A DNA stretch of 64,000 nt from Roseicella aerolata (GTDB taxonomy: Bacteria > Pseudomonadota > Alphaproteobacteria > Acetobacterales > Acetobacteraceae), in contig NZ_JAJAQI010000026.1 in assembly GCF_020523605.1 (NCBI RefSeq), positions 20,762-84,761 of the forward strand. The letters are read 5' to 3'. The first letter of the stretch is position 1, and every line of letters starts with the position of its first letter. Made by a program: the position numbers and the translations under genes. A model generated the notes under the pieces. The model saw only the letters and a program-made list of their open reading frames with translations. It did not search any database and was not told the DNA's origin. Positions 19,202-28,295 of the stretch are shown one piece after another.

Positions 19202-20155
19202 TCATGCCCGCTTGATCCGGGGGTCGAGCGCCGTCTGGACCAGATCGACGACCAGGTTCAGCGCGACGAAGAACATCGCCAGCACCAGGATGGTCCCCTG
19301 CAGCACCGGCAGGTCGCGCTGGAAGATGGCGCTGTTCAGCAGCAGGCCGGTGCCCGGCCAGGAGAAGACCGTCTCCACCAGGATCGAGCCGCCCATGAGG
19401 TAGCCGAGCTGCAGGCCCATCACCGCCAGCGCGTTGGGCGCGGCGTTCTTCACGACATGCAGGAAGATGTGCCAGCGCGTCAGCCCCTTGCCCCGGAGCG
19501 CCGTGACGAATTCCTGGTTCATGGTCTCGGCGACGATGCCGCGCACCGTGCGCGTCACGATGCCCATCGGGATCACCGAGAGCGTCACCATGGGCAGGAT
19601 CAGGTGCTTCATGTGCTCCCAGTTCCAGGCCCAGTCGGAGGAGCCGCCGGGCCCCGCCCCCATGGCCGGCAGCCAGTTGAGCTGCACGGAGAAGATGACG
19701 ACCATCACCATGCCGAGCCAGTAATGCGGCACGGAGACGCCCGCGACCGCGAGGCCGACCGCGCCACGGTCGATCGCCGAGCCGCGGAAGGTGCCGGCAA
19801 GGCCGCCCAGCACGCAGCCCAGCACGAAGCCGAGCATGGAGGCGGCGAAGGCGAGCGTCAGGGTATTGGCGATGGCGGTCTGCAGGTCGGCCCAGACCGG
19901 CCGCCCCGTCGCCAGCGACCGGCCGAGATCGCCGACCACCACCTTGGAGAGCCAGAGGCCGAACTGCACCGGCAGGGGCTTGTCCAGGCCGTAATCCTTC
20001 CGGACCTGCTCCACCACATCGGCGGGCGCATCCGGCGGGACGATGGCGTTGATCGGATCGCCCGGGGCGATCTGCACCAGCATGAAGCAGACGAAGCCGA
20101 CCGCCAGCGCGATCGGCACCGCGTACAGCACTCGGCGCAGCAGGTAGAGGATCAT
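19202..20155 (-). CDS. peptide/nickel-type ABC transporter permease (DppB-like)
   Basis: The 317-residue permease starts MILYLLRRVLYAVPIALAVG, the usual DppB/OppB N-terminus. PGDPINAIVPPDAP, the GLDKPLPVQFGLWLSKVVVGDLGRS region and the late VETVFSWPGTGLLLNSAI are family hallmarks. It lies 59 bp after the binding protein gene and forms the channel with the DppC-like partner downstream. Confidence 0.95.
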   Translation of the reverse strand: MILYLLRRVLYAVPIALAVGFVCFMLVQIAPGDPINAIVPPDAPADVVEQVRKDYGLDKPLPVQFGLWLSKVVVGDLGRSLATGRPVWADLQTAIANTLTLAFAASMLGFVLGCVLGGLAGTFRGSAIDRGAVGLAVAGVSVPHYWLGMVMVVIFSVQLNWLPAMGAGPGGSSDWAWNWEHMKHLILPMVTLSVIPMGIVTRTVRGIVAETMNQEFVTALRGKGLTRWHIFLHVVKNAAPNALAVMGLQLGYLMGGSILVETVFSWPGTGLLLNSAIFQRDLPVLQGTILVLAMFFVALNLVVDLVQTALDPRIKRA

Positions 20156-20214
20156 GGGAACTCCCCGGGCTGTGACGGGGCGGGCCGCCTGGGCGGCCCG
20201 CCCCGCCTCGGTGG

Positions 20215-21831
20215 TTACTGGATGAAGGGCAGGCGGAGGTCGACGAACCAGCTCTGCGGCTGGACGTATCCCTTGATGCGCGGCGACATGGCGCGCGGCG
20301 CCACGTCATGCGCGATCCAGATGAACAGCGCCTCGTCCACGCCCGCCGCGTGCAGCTTCGCCAGCGCCGCGTCGCGCGCCGCCGGGTCGAAGGTGCTGCG
20401 CGCCTCGCGGATCATCTGGTCGAAGCGCGGGTCGTTGAAATGGCCCCAGTTGTTGCTGGCCGGCGGGGCCATCTTGCTGTCCCAGAAGCGCACCATGGCG
20501 AAGAAGGGGTCCATGGCGGCGAAGGAGACGTTGGTGGCATGCGCGCCGCGGGCCGAGGCCGCCTGGCAGCCCTGGCGCCAGTTGGTGAACAGGGTGTTCC
20601 AGTCCACCACATCGAACTCGACATTGACGCCGACCGACTTCAGGTCCTGCTGCAGGAACTCGTTCATCGGCAGCGGCTGCATCTGGCCGGAGCCGCTGGC
20701 GCTGATCTGCACCTTCAGGTTCAGCGGGCGCTGCGGGCCGTAGCCGGCCTCGGCCAGCAGGCGCCTGGCCTCCGCCTTGTCCGTGCGGATCTGGAAGGAA
20801 GGGTTGCCCCACCAGGGATGGCCGGGCGCGACCGTGCCGACGGGCGCGACCATGAAGCCGTTCAGCAGCTGCTTCATGCCCTCCCGGTCGATGGCGAGGT
20901 TGAGCGCGCGGCGGACGCGCACATCCTTCAGCGGGCTGTCGCCGACGAAGCAGGGCTGCCAGGGCCAGACATGCGGCTGCAGGTTCTGGGTGATGGTCAT
21001 GCTGCGGCTGCGGAGCTGCGGCACGGCATCCGGCGCCGGCGCCTCGATCCAGTCCACCTGGCCCGACAGCAGGGCGGCGGTGCGGGCATTCGCCTCGGGG
21101 ATCGGCAGCAGGACGATGCGCTCGGCCTTCGCCTTGGTGCCCCAATAGGCGTCGTTGCGCGCCATCTCGACGCGCTCGCGCGCGACGAAGCGGGTCAGCC
21201 GGAAGGGCCCGGTGCCGGAGGGCTCGCGCGCGAAGGCGTTCCAGGCGGCTTCCGCATTGGGCTGGGCGGCGCGGTGCCTCTCCCACTGCGCCGGGCTGGC
21301 CATGAAGAGGTTGGTCAGGTTGATCGGCAGGAAGCTGTCCGGCTCGCTGGTGAAGAGCGCGACGGTCAGGTCGTCGATCTTCTCGGCCCGGCGCAGCGTC
21401 GGCATGCGGGTCGCGGTGAGCCCCACCTGGCGCGGGTCGTAATGCGGTGCCTCCCGGTCCAGCACCTTGCGGACGTTCCAGACCACGGCATCGGCGTTGA
21501 AGTCCGAGCCGTCGTGGAATTTCACGTCCGGGCGCAGGCGGAAGATCCAGCGGGTCTTGTCCGCCTCGTCCACCCGCCATTCGGTGGCGAGGCCGGGAAT
21601 GACGGAGGAGGGCTTGTCGGCGGCCGAGAGATCCCAGGCGGTCAGCCCATCATAGAGCGGGATGCCGGTGAAGCGGTTGCCCTCGAAGCCCTGGTCGGGC
21701 TGGCCGTGGGTCAGCGGGATATCGGCCGCGGTCATGCCGATGCGGATGGTCCCCTGCGCCTGCGCCAGGATGGGCGCGGCGGCCAGGGGAGCGGTGATCG
21801 CGGCGGCGAGCAGCAGGCGCCGGAAACTCAT
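20215..21831 (-). CDS. ABC transporter substrate-binding protein, family 5 (DppA/OppA type)
   Basis: The 538-residue periplasmic receptor starts at ATG 21831 with signal peptide MSFRRLLLAAAITAPLAAA ending near AQAQ. The family-5 pattern is clear: WIFRLRPDVKFHDGSDFNADAVVWNV, VRRALNLAIDREGMKQLLNG and the late PQSWFVDLRLPFIQ. Ligands of the family include peptides, nickel, glutathione and opines; the exact one cannot be told. It leads the operon with the two permeases. Confidence 0.93.
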   Translation of the reverse strand: MSFRRLLLAAAITAPLAAAPILAQAQGTIRIGMTAADIPLTHGQPDQGFEGNRFTGIPLYDGLTAWDLSAADKPSSVIPGLATEWRVDEADKTRWIFRLRPDVKFHDGSDFNADAVVWNVRKVLDREAPHYDPRQVGLTATRMPTLRRAEKIDDLTVALFTSEPDSFLPINLTNLFMASPAQWERHRAAQPNAEAAWNAFAREPSGTGPFRLTRFVARERVEMARNDAYWGTKAKAERIVLLPIPEANARTAALLSGQVDWIEAPAPDAVPQLRSRSMTITQNLQPHVWPWQPCFVGDSPLKDVRVRRALNLAIDREGMKQLLNGFMVAPVGTVAPGHPWWGNPSFQIRTDKAEARRLLAEAGYGPQRPLNLKVQISASGSGQMQPLPMNEFLQQDLKSVGVNVEFDVVDWNTLFTNWRQGCQAASARGAHATNVSFAAMDPFFAMVRFWDSKMAPPASNNWGHFNDPRFDQMIREARSTFDPAARDAALAKLHAAGVDEALFIWIAHDVAPRAMSPRIKGYVQPQSWFVDLRLPFIQ

Positions 21832-22095
21832 GAAGGGCGTCTCCAGGTTCGGAGTTTGTTGTGCGTGCCGTGGGCACCGGAGCCTGAGTCGCAAAGCGCA
21901 TGCCACGCGCCCGGGCCGGATCATGGCCCTGGGGGAGGTCGCGCATGCCCAAGCACGCGCCAGATTGCCCGCATTCTCGGCGGATCGGCCTGCCGGGGCA
22001 CCGACCTTCGCGGGCTGCGGGCCGGAGAGGCCGCGTTAGAGCGGCCTTAAACCCGCCTGCCGCACTCTGTCCGCGAGATCAGCGGCGCGGGGGAC

Positions 22096-23100
22096 ATGGC
22101 GGGCAAGGGCAAGGGCGGGCGCAACGGGGCGCCGACCATCGTCCTGAGACGGGAGGAAGGTGGCGAGCATGGCCATCATGGCGGCGCCTGGAAGGTCGCC
22201 TATGCCGATTTCGTCACGGCGATGATGGCCTTCTTCCTGCTGATGTGGCTGCTCAACGCCACCTCGGACGACCAGCGCCGCGGCCTCGCCGACTACTTCG
22301 CGCCCTCCAACGCGCTCGGCCGCAGCGCCACCGGCTCGGGCGACCCCTTCGGCGGCAGCAGCCCGAATTCGGACGGCGCCATGGTCTCCGACGCCGGTGC
22401 CATCCGGGTCGAGCAGGGGCGCGCCCCCGTCCGGCTCGACATCGAGGATGAGGGCGAGTCGGACGCGCCGCCCGAGACCGCCCGGCCGGCACCGCCGCAG
22501 CCGCCGGGAGAGGCGGCGCCGCAGACCTCGGACGCCGCGCCCGCCCTGCCGGCCATGGCGGAGGCGCTGCCCGACCCGGCATTGCGCGCCGAGCTGGCAC
22601 GGCGCGAGGCCCGTGCCTTCGAGCAGGCGGCCGCGGAGCTGCGCAGCGCGGTGCAGGAGGATCCGGCGCTCGGCGATCTCGCGCGGCAGCTGGTGATCGA
22701 GCAAGTGCCGGAGGGCCTGCGCATCCAGATCCTGGATGCCGAGCGGCAGGCCATGTTCCCGGTCGGCAGCGCCGCGCCGAATGAGCGCGCGCGCGCCCTG
22801 CTGGCCAAGGTGGCGGCGGTGACGGCGAAGCTGCCGAACGGCCTTGCCATCGCCGGCCATACCGATGCCACGCCCTTCCGCGGTGGCGAGCGCAGCAACT
22901 GGGAACTCTCGGCCGAGCGGGCCAATGCCGTCCGCCGCCTGCTGCTCGATGCCGGCATCGCCGAACCCCGGCTGCAGAGCGTGACCGGCCATGCCGAGCG
23001 CCTGCCGCTGCTGCCCGACCAGCCCATGGCGGCTGCCAACCGCCGTGTCGCCATCACCCTGCTGCGCAGCCAGCCCGCCGAGGCCAGCCGCGCGCCATGA
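22096..23100 (+). CDS. motB: flagellar motor stator protein MotB
   Basis: The 334-residue stator protein has a single N-terminal span, WKVAYADFVTAMMAFFLLMWLL, with the proton-accepting aspartate of the YADF motif. A Pro/Ala/Glu-rich periplasmic linker (about residues 115-165) leads to a C-terminal OmpA-like peptidoglycan-binding domain (GHTDATPF and NWELSAERANAVRRLLLDAGI). It overlaps motA by ATGA at 23097-23100. MotB preceding MotA is the reverse of the enterobacterial order. Confidence 0.95.
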   Translation: MAGKGKGGRNGAPTIVLRREEGGEHGHHGGAWKVAYADFVTAMMAFFLLMWLLNATSDDQRRGLADYFAPSNALGRSATGSGDPFGGSSPNSDGAMVSDAGAIRVEQGRAPVRLDIEDEGESDAPPETARPAPPQPPGEAAPQTSDAAPALPAMAEALPDPALRAELARREARAFEQAAAELRSAVQEDPALGDLARQLVIEQVPEGLRIQILDAERQAMFPVGSAAPNERARALLAKVAAVTAKLPNGLAIAGHTDATPFRGGERSNWELSAERANAVRRLLLDAGIAEPRLQSVTGHAERLPLLPDQPMAAANRRVAITLLRSQPAEASRAP

Positions 23101-23963
23101 CGACGATCGCCGGCCTGGTCTTCATGCTCGCCTGCGTCTTCGGCGGCTACATCGCCGCGGGCGGCAAGATGGAGATCATCATGAAGGCTCTGCCCTTCGA
23201 GATGCTGATGATCGGCGGCGCCGCCATCGGCACCTTCCTGATGGCCAACTCCATCGCCGACATCAAGCACACGCTCGGCGGCTTCGGGAAGATCTTCAAG
23301 GGGGCGCGCTTCAAGAAGGCCGACTACGTCGAGATGCTGAGCCTGCTCTACTTCTTCGTCCGCCTCGCCCAGACCAAGGGCGCCATGGCGCTCGAGCCGC
23401 ATATCGAGAAGCCGGAGGAGAGCAGCGCCTTCGGCAAGTTCCCGAAGATCCAGAAGGACCACCACGCGGTCGCGCTGATCTGCGACTACCTGCGCATGGT
23501 CGGCATGAACGCCGACGACCCGCACCAGATCGAGGATGTGATGGCGCGGGAGCTGAAGAAGCTCCACCAGGAGGAGATGCACCCCTCGCACGCCATGCAG
23601 ACGGTGGCGGACGCGCTGCCGGCCCTTGGCATCGTCGCGGCGGTGCTCGGCGTCATCAAGACCATGGGGTCGATCGACCAGCCGCCGGCCGTGCTCGGCA
23701 AGATGATCGGCGGCGCGCTGGTCGGCACCTTCCTCGGCGTGCTGCTGGCCTATGGGCTGATGGCGCCCTTCGCCGGGCGCCTCAAAGGCGTGGTGGAGGA
23801 GGAGTCGAAGTACTACGAGGTGATCCGCGCCGTGCTGGTCGCGCATCTGCACGGCAACGCCCCGCAGGTTGCGGTCGAGACCGGCCGCAAGATGGCGCCG
23901 AGCGGCCATATGCCGAGCTTCCAGGAGCTGGAGCAGGTGCTGCAGGAGCTGCAGATCGCTTGA
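23097..23963 (+). CDS. motA: flagellar motor stator protein MotA
   Basis: The 288-residue partner of MotB has four predicted spans and a large cytoplasmic loop. The prolines needed for torque coupling are visible in DALPALGIVAAVLGVIKTMG and LMAPFAGRL. The ATGA overlap with motB indicates translational coupling of the stator pair. No other flagellar gene is in the window. Confidence 0.95.
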   Translation: MTTIAGLVFMLACVFGGYIAAGGKMEIIMKALPFEMLMIGGAAIGTFLMANSIADIKHTLGGFGKIFKGARFKKADYVEMLSLLYFFVRLAQTKGAMALEPHIEKPEESSAFGKFPKIQKDHHAVALICDYLRMVGMNADDPHQIEDVMARELKKLHQEEMHPSHAMQTVADALPALGIVAAVLGVIKTMGSIDQPPAVLGKMIGGALVGTFLGVLLAYGLMAPFAGRLKGVVEEESKYYEVIRAVLVAHLHGNAPQVAVETGRKMAPSGHMPSFQELEQVLQELQIA

Positions 23964-23994
23964 CGGCCCCGCCGCATGCCGGCAGGCAGCCGGC

Positions 23995-24432
23995 ATGGAC
24001 CTGCCCGATTTCCCCCATGCCCATTCGCCCTACCACGCCCATCTCGGCGTGCACCTCGCCGAATGGCGCGATGGCTATGCGAAGCTGATCTGCGACACCG
24101 CTGCGCAGCACGCCAACCGGTCCGGCATCGTCCATGGCGGCGTGCTGCTCTCGATGATCGACCAGGCCGCGGCCTTCGCCGGCCTCTTCTGCCCCTTTCC
24201 CGGCCGGGTCCGCCGGGCCGTCACGCTCGACCTCGATTGCCGCTTCACCGGCCAGGCGGCGATCGGCACGCGGCTGGTGGCGGAAGGCCGGGTGGTGACC
24301 GGCGGCCGCAACATCTTCTTCGCCCGGACCGAGGTCTCCGACGCGGCGGGCACGCTGCTCGCCTTCGGCGCCTCCACCCATCGCTACCGCGCCGGCAGCG
24401 GCGACCCTCAGGGCGTGCCGGCGGAGGGCTGA
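23995..24432 (+). CDS. PaaI-family hot-dog thioesterase
   Basis: This 145-residue hot-dog-fold protein carries the hallmark SGIVHGGVLLSMIDQAAAF. In this family the HGG segment and following acid form the acyl-CoA hydrolysis site. A second conserved segment is RAVTLDLDCRFTGQAAIGTRL. ATG 23995 follows motA by 31 bp. The 3' end overlaps the converging unknown gene by 25 bp. Likely a cytoplasmic acyl- or aryl-CoA thioesterase; the substrate is unknown. Confidence 0.88.
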   Translation: MDLPDFPHAHSPYHAHLGVHLAEWRDGYAKLICDTAAQHANRSGIVHGGVLLSMIDQAAAFAGLFCPFPGRVRRAVTLDLDCRFTGQAAIGTRLVAEGRVVTGGRNIFFARTEVSDAAGTLLAFGASTHRYRAGSGDPQGVPAEG

Positions 24433-25640
24433 GGGCCCAGCAGCGCCGCGGCCGCATCCGGCCCCACCAGGATCTCGATGCTGCGGGCCAGGTCCACCGG
24501 GCGAAGCCCCGCCGGGTTGCGCGCCTCTGCCGCGAGCGTGAGGAGGCTCCCGGTCAGATCGCGCAGCGCCCGGTCATAGGCTGCCGCGCCGCCGAGCCGT
24601 CGCCCGGCCGTCTGCAGCGCGCGCAGCCCGCGGGCGCCCGCCTCGATCGCCATGACATCCGCATCCGTGACGACCGGCGCCGTCGCCAGCCGCAGGGCAG
24701 GTGCCACCAATTGCCGCTCGGCCGCCGCCAGGAAGCCGGCGCGGCAGGCCTCGTCCGCCGCGCGTCGCCAGGCCTGCACCTGTCCCTGCCGCTCACCGGC
24801 GAGCAGCGCGCTGCTCTCCAGATCCGCCAGCCGGCGGGCCGTCGCGGCCGCCTGCTCGGCCGCCGCATGGGGGTCGAGCGCGGCGAAGTCCGGCGGCGGC
24901 TGCGCCAGCATCGCCTCCAGCGCCTGCACCGCGACCGGCCGCGCCGTCGGGTCGAGCCCGGCGGCGATCCGTGCCACCGCACCCGGCGCGGCCGCGCGCT
25001 TCAGCAGCGTCGCCAGCACTGCCGAGAGCGGTGCCAGGCCCGCAGGCGCCACGGCCCGCAGCGCGGCCTCGGCCAGTTCCTCCGGCGGGCCGATCTCGGC
25101 CGCCGCCAGCGCCGCCCAGATCGCCGGGCCCGCCCGCCAGACGGGGCGGCACAGCGCGGCGATCGCCGGGTAGTCGGCCGGCGCCAGGCCGGTCCGCTCC
25201 CAGCCCGGCGGAGGGGCCTCGGGCAGGGCATCCGCCGCCCTGGTCCAGAGCCGTCCCCCCAGGACCGCAACCTGTCCCGCATCGGCCGTGGAGAGGGCGG
25301 CACAGGCGGTGGCGATCGCCGCCGCCTCCTCGCCCAGCGCCGCCCCGACCATCTCGGCCAGCACGACCAGCGCGCTGCGCGGCACCGCCGCCGCCCCGCG
25401 CGTCCAGCGCGCGGCCGGCTGGATCGCGCCATCGAGCGGCAGGAAGAGCAGGCGCGGCAGTCCGAGCGGCCGCAGCAGGCCCAGGGCGCGCAGGCGCGGC
25501 CGTACCGGGTCCAGCACCCGGTCGGCCTCTCCGCGCCTCGGCACACGGTCGAGCAGCGCGACCAGCCGGGCCAGCGCGGCATCATCCGCCGCGGCGGCGG
25601 CCTGGCCGAGCTGCCGGATCTCGCGCAGCGCTCCGCTCAT
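24408..25640 (-). CDS. protein of unknown function (410 aa), partner of the next gene
   Basis: I do not recognise a domain. The 410-residue protein is very rich in Ala, Leu, Arg and Pro and appears almost wholly helical, like a repeat or scaffold protein, with no signal peptide or membrane span. Its ATG overlaps the upstream gene's stop as ATGA (25637-25640), a strong sign of co-translation. The stop converges with and overlaps the thioesterase gene. Codon-position GC bias supports this frame. Confidence 0.7.
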   Translation of the reverse strand: MSGALREIRQLGQAAAAADDAALARLVALLDRVPRRGEADRVLDPVRPRLRALGLLRPLGLPRLLFLPLDGAIQPAARWTRGAAAVPRSALVVLAEMVGAALGEEAAAIATACAALSTADAGQVAVLGGRLWTRAADALPEAPPPGWERTGLAPADYPAIAALCRPVWRAGPAIWAALAAAEIGPPEELAEAALRAVAPAGLAPLSAVLATLLKRAAAPGAVARIAAGLDPTARPVAVQALEAMLAQPPPDFAALDPHAAAEQAAATARRLADLESSALLAGERQGQVQAWRRAADEACRAGFLAAAERQLVAPALRLATAPVVTDADVMAIEAGARGLRALQTAGRRLGGAAAYDRALRDLTGSLLTLAAEARNPAGLRPVDLARSIEILVGPDAAAALLGPQPSAGTP

Positions 25641-26779
25641 GTGCAGAGCGCGCGCATGGTCTCGTTGCGCGCGGTCAGCTCCAGCAGGCGGCCGGTCATC
25701 CAGTCCTGGTTCGGCTGCACCATCCGCCGCCAGTGCCGCAGGCCGGTGCGGTGCGTCTCCATGGCGCCCGGCGCATCGAAGCCCATCCATTCCGCGACCT
25801 CGGCCGGCATGATCGGCACCATCGCCGCCATGTCGAGCAGCGCCGCGGGGCGGTGCCCTTCCTCCGCCGCGCGCCAGAGGCCGCAGATCAGCTCCCATCC
25901 GTCCAGCAGCCATTCCGGCCGGGCGGCAAGCCGCGCGATCGGCTCCGGCGTCATCCGCCAGCGCTGCACCAGCATCCAGAGATCGCCGAGCTGCGCATGC
26001 ACCTCCTTCATCGCGGCGCGGACGCAATGCTGGGTCAGGGCGGCGCCCTCGGCCAGCAGCCTGATGCAACTGCGCTCCGACGGGCCGGCCGGCTCGGCCC
26101 AGCGGGCGAGGTCCTCCATGACCGCGGCGATCTCGAAGCCGAGCCGCGGCAGGCGCGCCCGGGTCGGGTCGCCGGGCAGGCCGCAGGGTTCGAAGACCGC
26201 CGCCAGCTCGGCCAGGGCTTCGAAGGCCGCGGCGGGGCTGAGGCTGGTATCGGTGCGCCGGGCCACCAGCACGGCGCGTGCCCGCTGCTCGAGCGTCTTC
26301 AGGTCACCCGGCCGCAACGGCTCGCCCTGCCCGTTCGGGTCGGCCTGGCGCACCAGCTCGATCAGCAGATGGTAGTGCGTGAAGGTGCAGGCATCCCGGG
26401 TCGCCCGCTCCGCCTCCGCCGCCGCCCGTGCGGCGGCGCGGCCGGCCAGCCCTTCCGCGGCCACGGCCCGGCTCGCCTCGCGCACGCTCCGCGGCGTCAG
26501 CATCGGCAGCTGTGCCACCCGGTTCCAGAGGGCACGGTCATGCAGCGTCGGCGTGCAGACATCCGGCAGGCCGGACCAGGGAAGGATATAGACCCCCTCC
26601 ACCCCCGCAGGGTTGGCCAGCACCAGCTCGGGCGTCTTGCGCTCCCCGGGGCGGATCCGGCCACCCAGCAGGGCGGGCGTGGTGAAGGGCAGGACCACCC
26701 CGCGTTCGAGGAAGGTGACCGGCTTGTACTTTCCGGCCTCGAACCGGGCGAGCCAGGAGAGTGTCTCAGGGGGGGCCAT
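25637..26779 (-). CDS. protein of unknown function (380 aa)
   Basis: No family is recognised. The 380-residue soluble protein begins MAPPETLSWLARFEAGKYKPVTFLERGV. It has a beta-rich first 100 residues (GVVLPFTTPALLGG, GVEGVYILPWSGLPDVC) and a helical remainder with repeated Trp-containing segments (LGDLWMLVQRWRM, WLLDGWELICGLWRAAEE). The next gene is co-translated (ATGA overlap), and MmcB lies 39 bp upstream on the same strand. The two unknown proteins probably act together. Confidence 0.72.
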   Translation of the reverse strand: MAPPETLSWLARFEAGKYKPVTFLERGVVLPFTTPALLGGRIRPGERKTPELVLANPAGVEGVYILPWSGLPDVCTPTLHDRALWNRVAQLPMLTPRSVREASRAVAAEGLAGRAAARAAAEAERATRDACTFTHYHLLIELVRQADPNGQGEPLRPGDLKTLEQRARAVLVARRTDTSLSPAAAFEALAELAAVFEPCGLPGDPTRARLPRLGFEIAAVMEDLARWAEPAGPSERSCIRLLAEGAALTQHCVRAAMKEVHAQLGDLWMLVQRWRMTPEPIARLAARPEWLLDGWELICGLWRAAEEGHRPAALLDMAAMVPIMPAEVAEWMGFDAPGAMETHRTGLRHWRRMVQPNQDWMTGRLLELTARNETMRALCT

Positions 26780-26818
26780 GCCACCAGGATGCGGCCGCCC
26801 GGTGAAGAAAGGGTTGGC

Positions 26819-27310
26819 CTACTCGACCCGGAGCGCCGCCCGCAGTTCGGCATGGGAGTCCGGGTCTGACAAGGCCGCGAGGCGTCCCGCCGCAACCCGC
26901 GCATAGCGCTGCAGCAGCGCCCGCCGCCGCGCCGGCGCCAGGGGGTGCGCCGGCGCCTCGCGCAGCAGCGCGGCTTCCCGCCCCTGCGCCACCAGCAGGC
27001 CGGCCTCCCCGGGGAGCAGTTCCTGCGGGAAGTCCAGATCGACGGCGAAGTAGAGCCGGTCACAGAACTCCCGGTAGTCGGGCCATTTGCCGTCCGACAG
27101 GAAGTCGCGCGCGCAGGACTTCACCTCGACCACCGCGAAGCCGCCATCCGGCAGCAGGGCCAGGATATCGGCGCGCCGCCCGTTGGGCAGCGGCATCTCC
27201 TGCACCGGGGCCCAGCCGCGCAGCGCGCAGAATCGCATGGCCGCGCGGCAGATCATGAAGGTCCGCTCGGCGGGTGCGGCCGATCCGCCACGGGTGCCGG
27301 AATTGCTCAT
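26819..27310 (-). CDS. mmcB: MmcB-family DNA repair protein
   Basis: The 163-residue protein matches MmcB, a restriction-endonuclease-fold protein tied to the alphaproteobacterial mutagenesis response in Caulobacter. The PD-(D/E)xK-like core is visible as RRADILALLPDGGFAVVEVKSC followed by DFLSDGKWPDYREFCDRLYFAV. ATG 27310 starts the conserved region. It is divergent from the Rrf2 regulator, with 80 bp between the starts. Confidence 0.85.
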   Translation of the reverse strand: MSNSGTRGGSAAPAERTFMICRAAMRFCALRGWAPVQEMPLPNGRRADILALLPDGGFAVVEVKSCARDFLSDGKWPDYREFCDRLYFAVDLDFPQELLPGEAGLLVAQGREAALLREAPAHPLAPARRRALLQRYARVAAGRLAALSDPDSHAELRAALRVE

Positions 27311-27390
27311 GCGGTCTTTCCACTCGGAGGCTGCTCCCCTGTTCAGGGTTGCCAGGACCTGTAAATGTCGGGCGTCATACATTCCTGGAC

Positions 27391-27834
27391 ATGATTGCAA
27401 CACGCTTCTCCGTCGCTCTCCATATCCTGCTCCTGATCGCCCGCGATGCCGCAGGCGATTCCACCAGTGCGCGGCTGGCCTGGAGCATCGGTACCAACCC
27501 TGTGGTGGTGCGCCGCATTGCGGGCCAGTTGTCGCGGGCGGGGCTCATCGCCGTCCAGCGCGGGCCCGGCGGCGCATCGCTCGCCCGTCCGGCCACGCAG
27601 ATCACCCTGCGCGACGTCTGGCGGGCGATCCACCCCGAGAAGGAAAAACTCCTTGGCGTGCACAAGAAGACCAATGCCGAATGCCCGGTGGGAAGCCAGG
27701 TGCCGGATCTGCTGCGGCGCCGCTTCGACCAGGCGGAGGTCGCGCTGCTGACCGATTTCGGCAGCACCACCCTGGCCGAGCTCACCCATGGGCTGCGTGT
27801 GGAGCGCGACACGGCCACGGCCGCGGCCGGCTAG
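27391..27834 (+). CDS. Rrf2-family transcriptional regulator
   Basis: The 147-residue protein starts with the winged-helix core TRFSVALHILLLIA, then NPVVVRRIAGQLSRAGLIAVQRGPGGASLA. Only one cysteine (NAECPVGSQV) is visible, so an Fe-S cluster as in IscR is unlikely; it resembles the YwnA-like subgroup. The sequence before the start holds AATGT and ACATT arms 10 bases apart (27364-27383), a weak operator candidate. Its TAG stop (27832-27834) is part of the dispersed palindromic element. Confidence 0.87.
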   Translation: MIATRFSVALHILLLIARDAAGDSTSARLAWSIGTNPVVVRRIAGQLSRAGLIAVQRGPGGASLARPATQITLRDVWRAIHPEKEKLLGVHKKTNAECPVGSQVPDLLRRRFDQAEVALLTDFGSTTLAELTHGLRVERDTATAAAG

Positions 27835-27915
27835 AGCAGAGCGCGGGAGGCCGCGAACCACCGGCCACCTGAATCCGCCCGCAGGACGAGAGCTGCAACG
27901 GACCGCACCGGGGCG
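27831..27915 (+). repeat. dispersed palindromic element, copy 3 (degenerate)
   Basis: It begins CTAGAGCAGAGCGCGGGAGG and continues GCGAACCACCGG, CTGAATCCGCC and GAGCTGCAACGGA. The block order is that of the copies at 3550 and 14066, but the terminal inverted repeat has decayed. The first bases supply the stop codon of the Rrf2-family gene. Confidence 0.55.
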
Positions 27916-27938
27916 CTCCCCTGCTCCGGGCATCCGCA

Positions 27939-28229
27939 TCAGGCCAGCAGCGCGTCGATCGAGCGGGCGAGGCGAAGGTCCCGCTCCGACAGACCGCCGG
28001 CATCATGCGTGCTGAGCACGATCTCCACCCGGTTCCAGACATTCGACCATTCCGGGTGATGGTCCTGGGCCTCGGCCAGCAGGGCGACCCGGGCCATGAA
28101 GCCCCAGGCTTCCGAGAAGTCGCGGAAGCGGAATTCGCGGCGGATGGCGTCCCGCCCCGCCACCATGTGCCAGTGCGGCAGGCCCTCCGCCAGCCCCGCC
28201 CGCGCCGTCGCATCCAGCCGCTCGACCAT
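27939..28229 (-). CDS. phhB: pterin-4a-carbinolamine dehydratase
   Basis: The 96-residue protein shows the family signature [23 protein letters not shown], with the paired histidines and later tryptophan and histidine of the active site. The enzyme dehydrates 4a-hydroxytetrahydrobiopterin after aromatic amino acid hydroxylation; DCoH-type regulatory roles also exist. The start at 28229 gives the normal length. No aromatic hydroxylase gene is adjacent. Confidence 0.92.
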   Translation of the reverse strand: MVERLDATARAGLAEGLPHWHMVAGRDAIRREFRFRDFSEAWGFMARVALLAEAQDHHPEWSNVWNRVEIVLSTHDAGGLSERDLRLARSIDALLA

Positions 28230-28295
28230 CGCCCTCTCCCCTTGCCCAGCCGGTTGCCGCTTGACGCCGCGCTCGGCAGGGCTTCCGGTGGCGGC

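Noticed and set aside
24701..26869. 722-codon plus-strand frame across the unknown pair
   Set aside because: It is Pro/Arg/Ala-rich with no domain. The minus-strand frames have ATGA coupling and a protein-like residue pattern.
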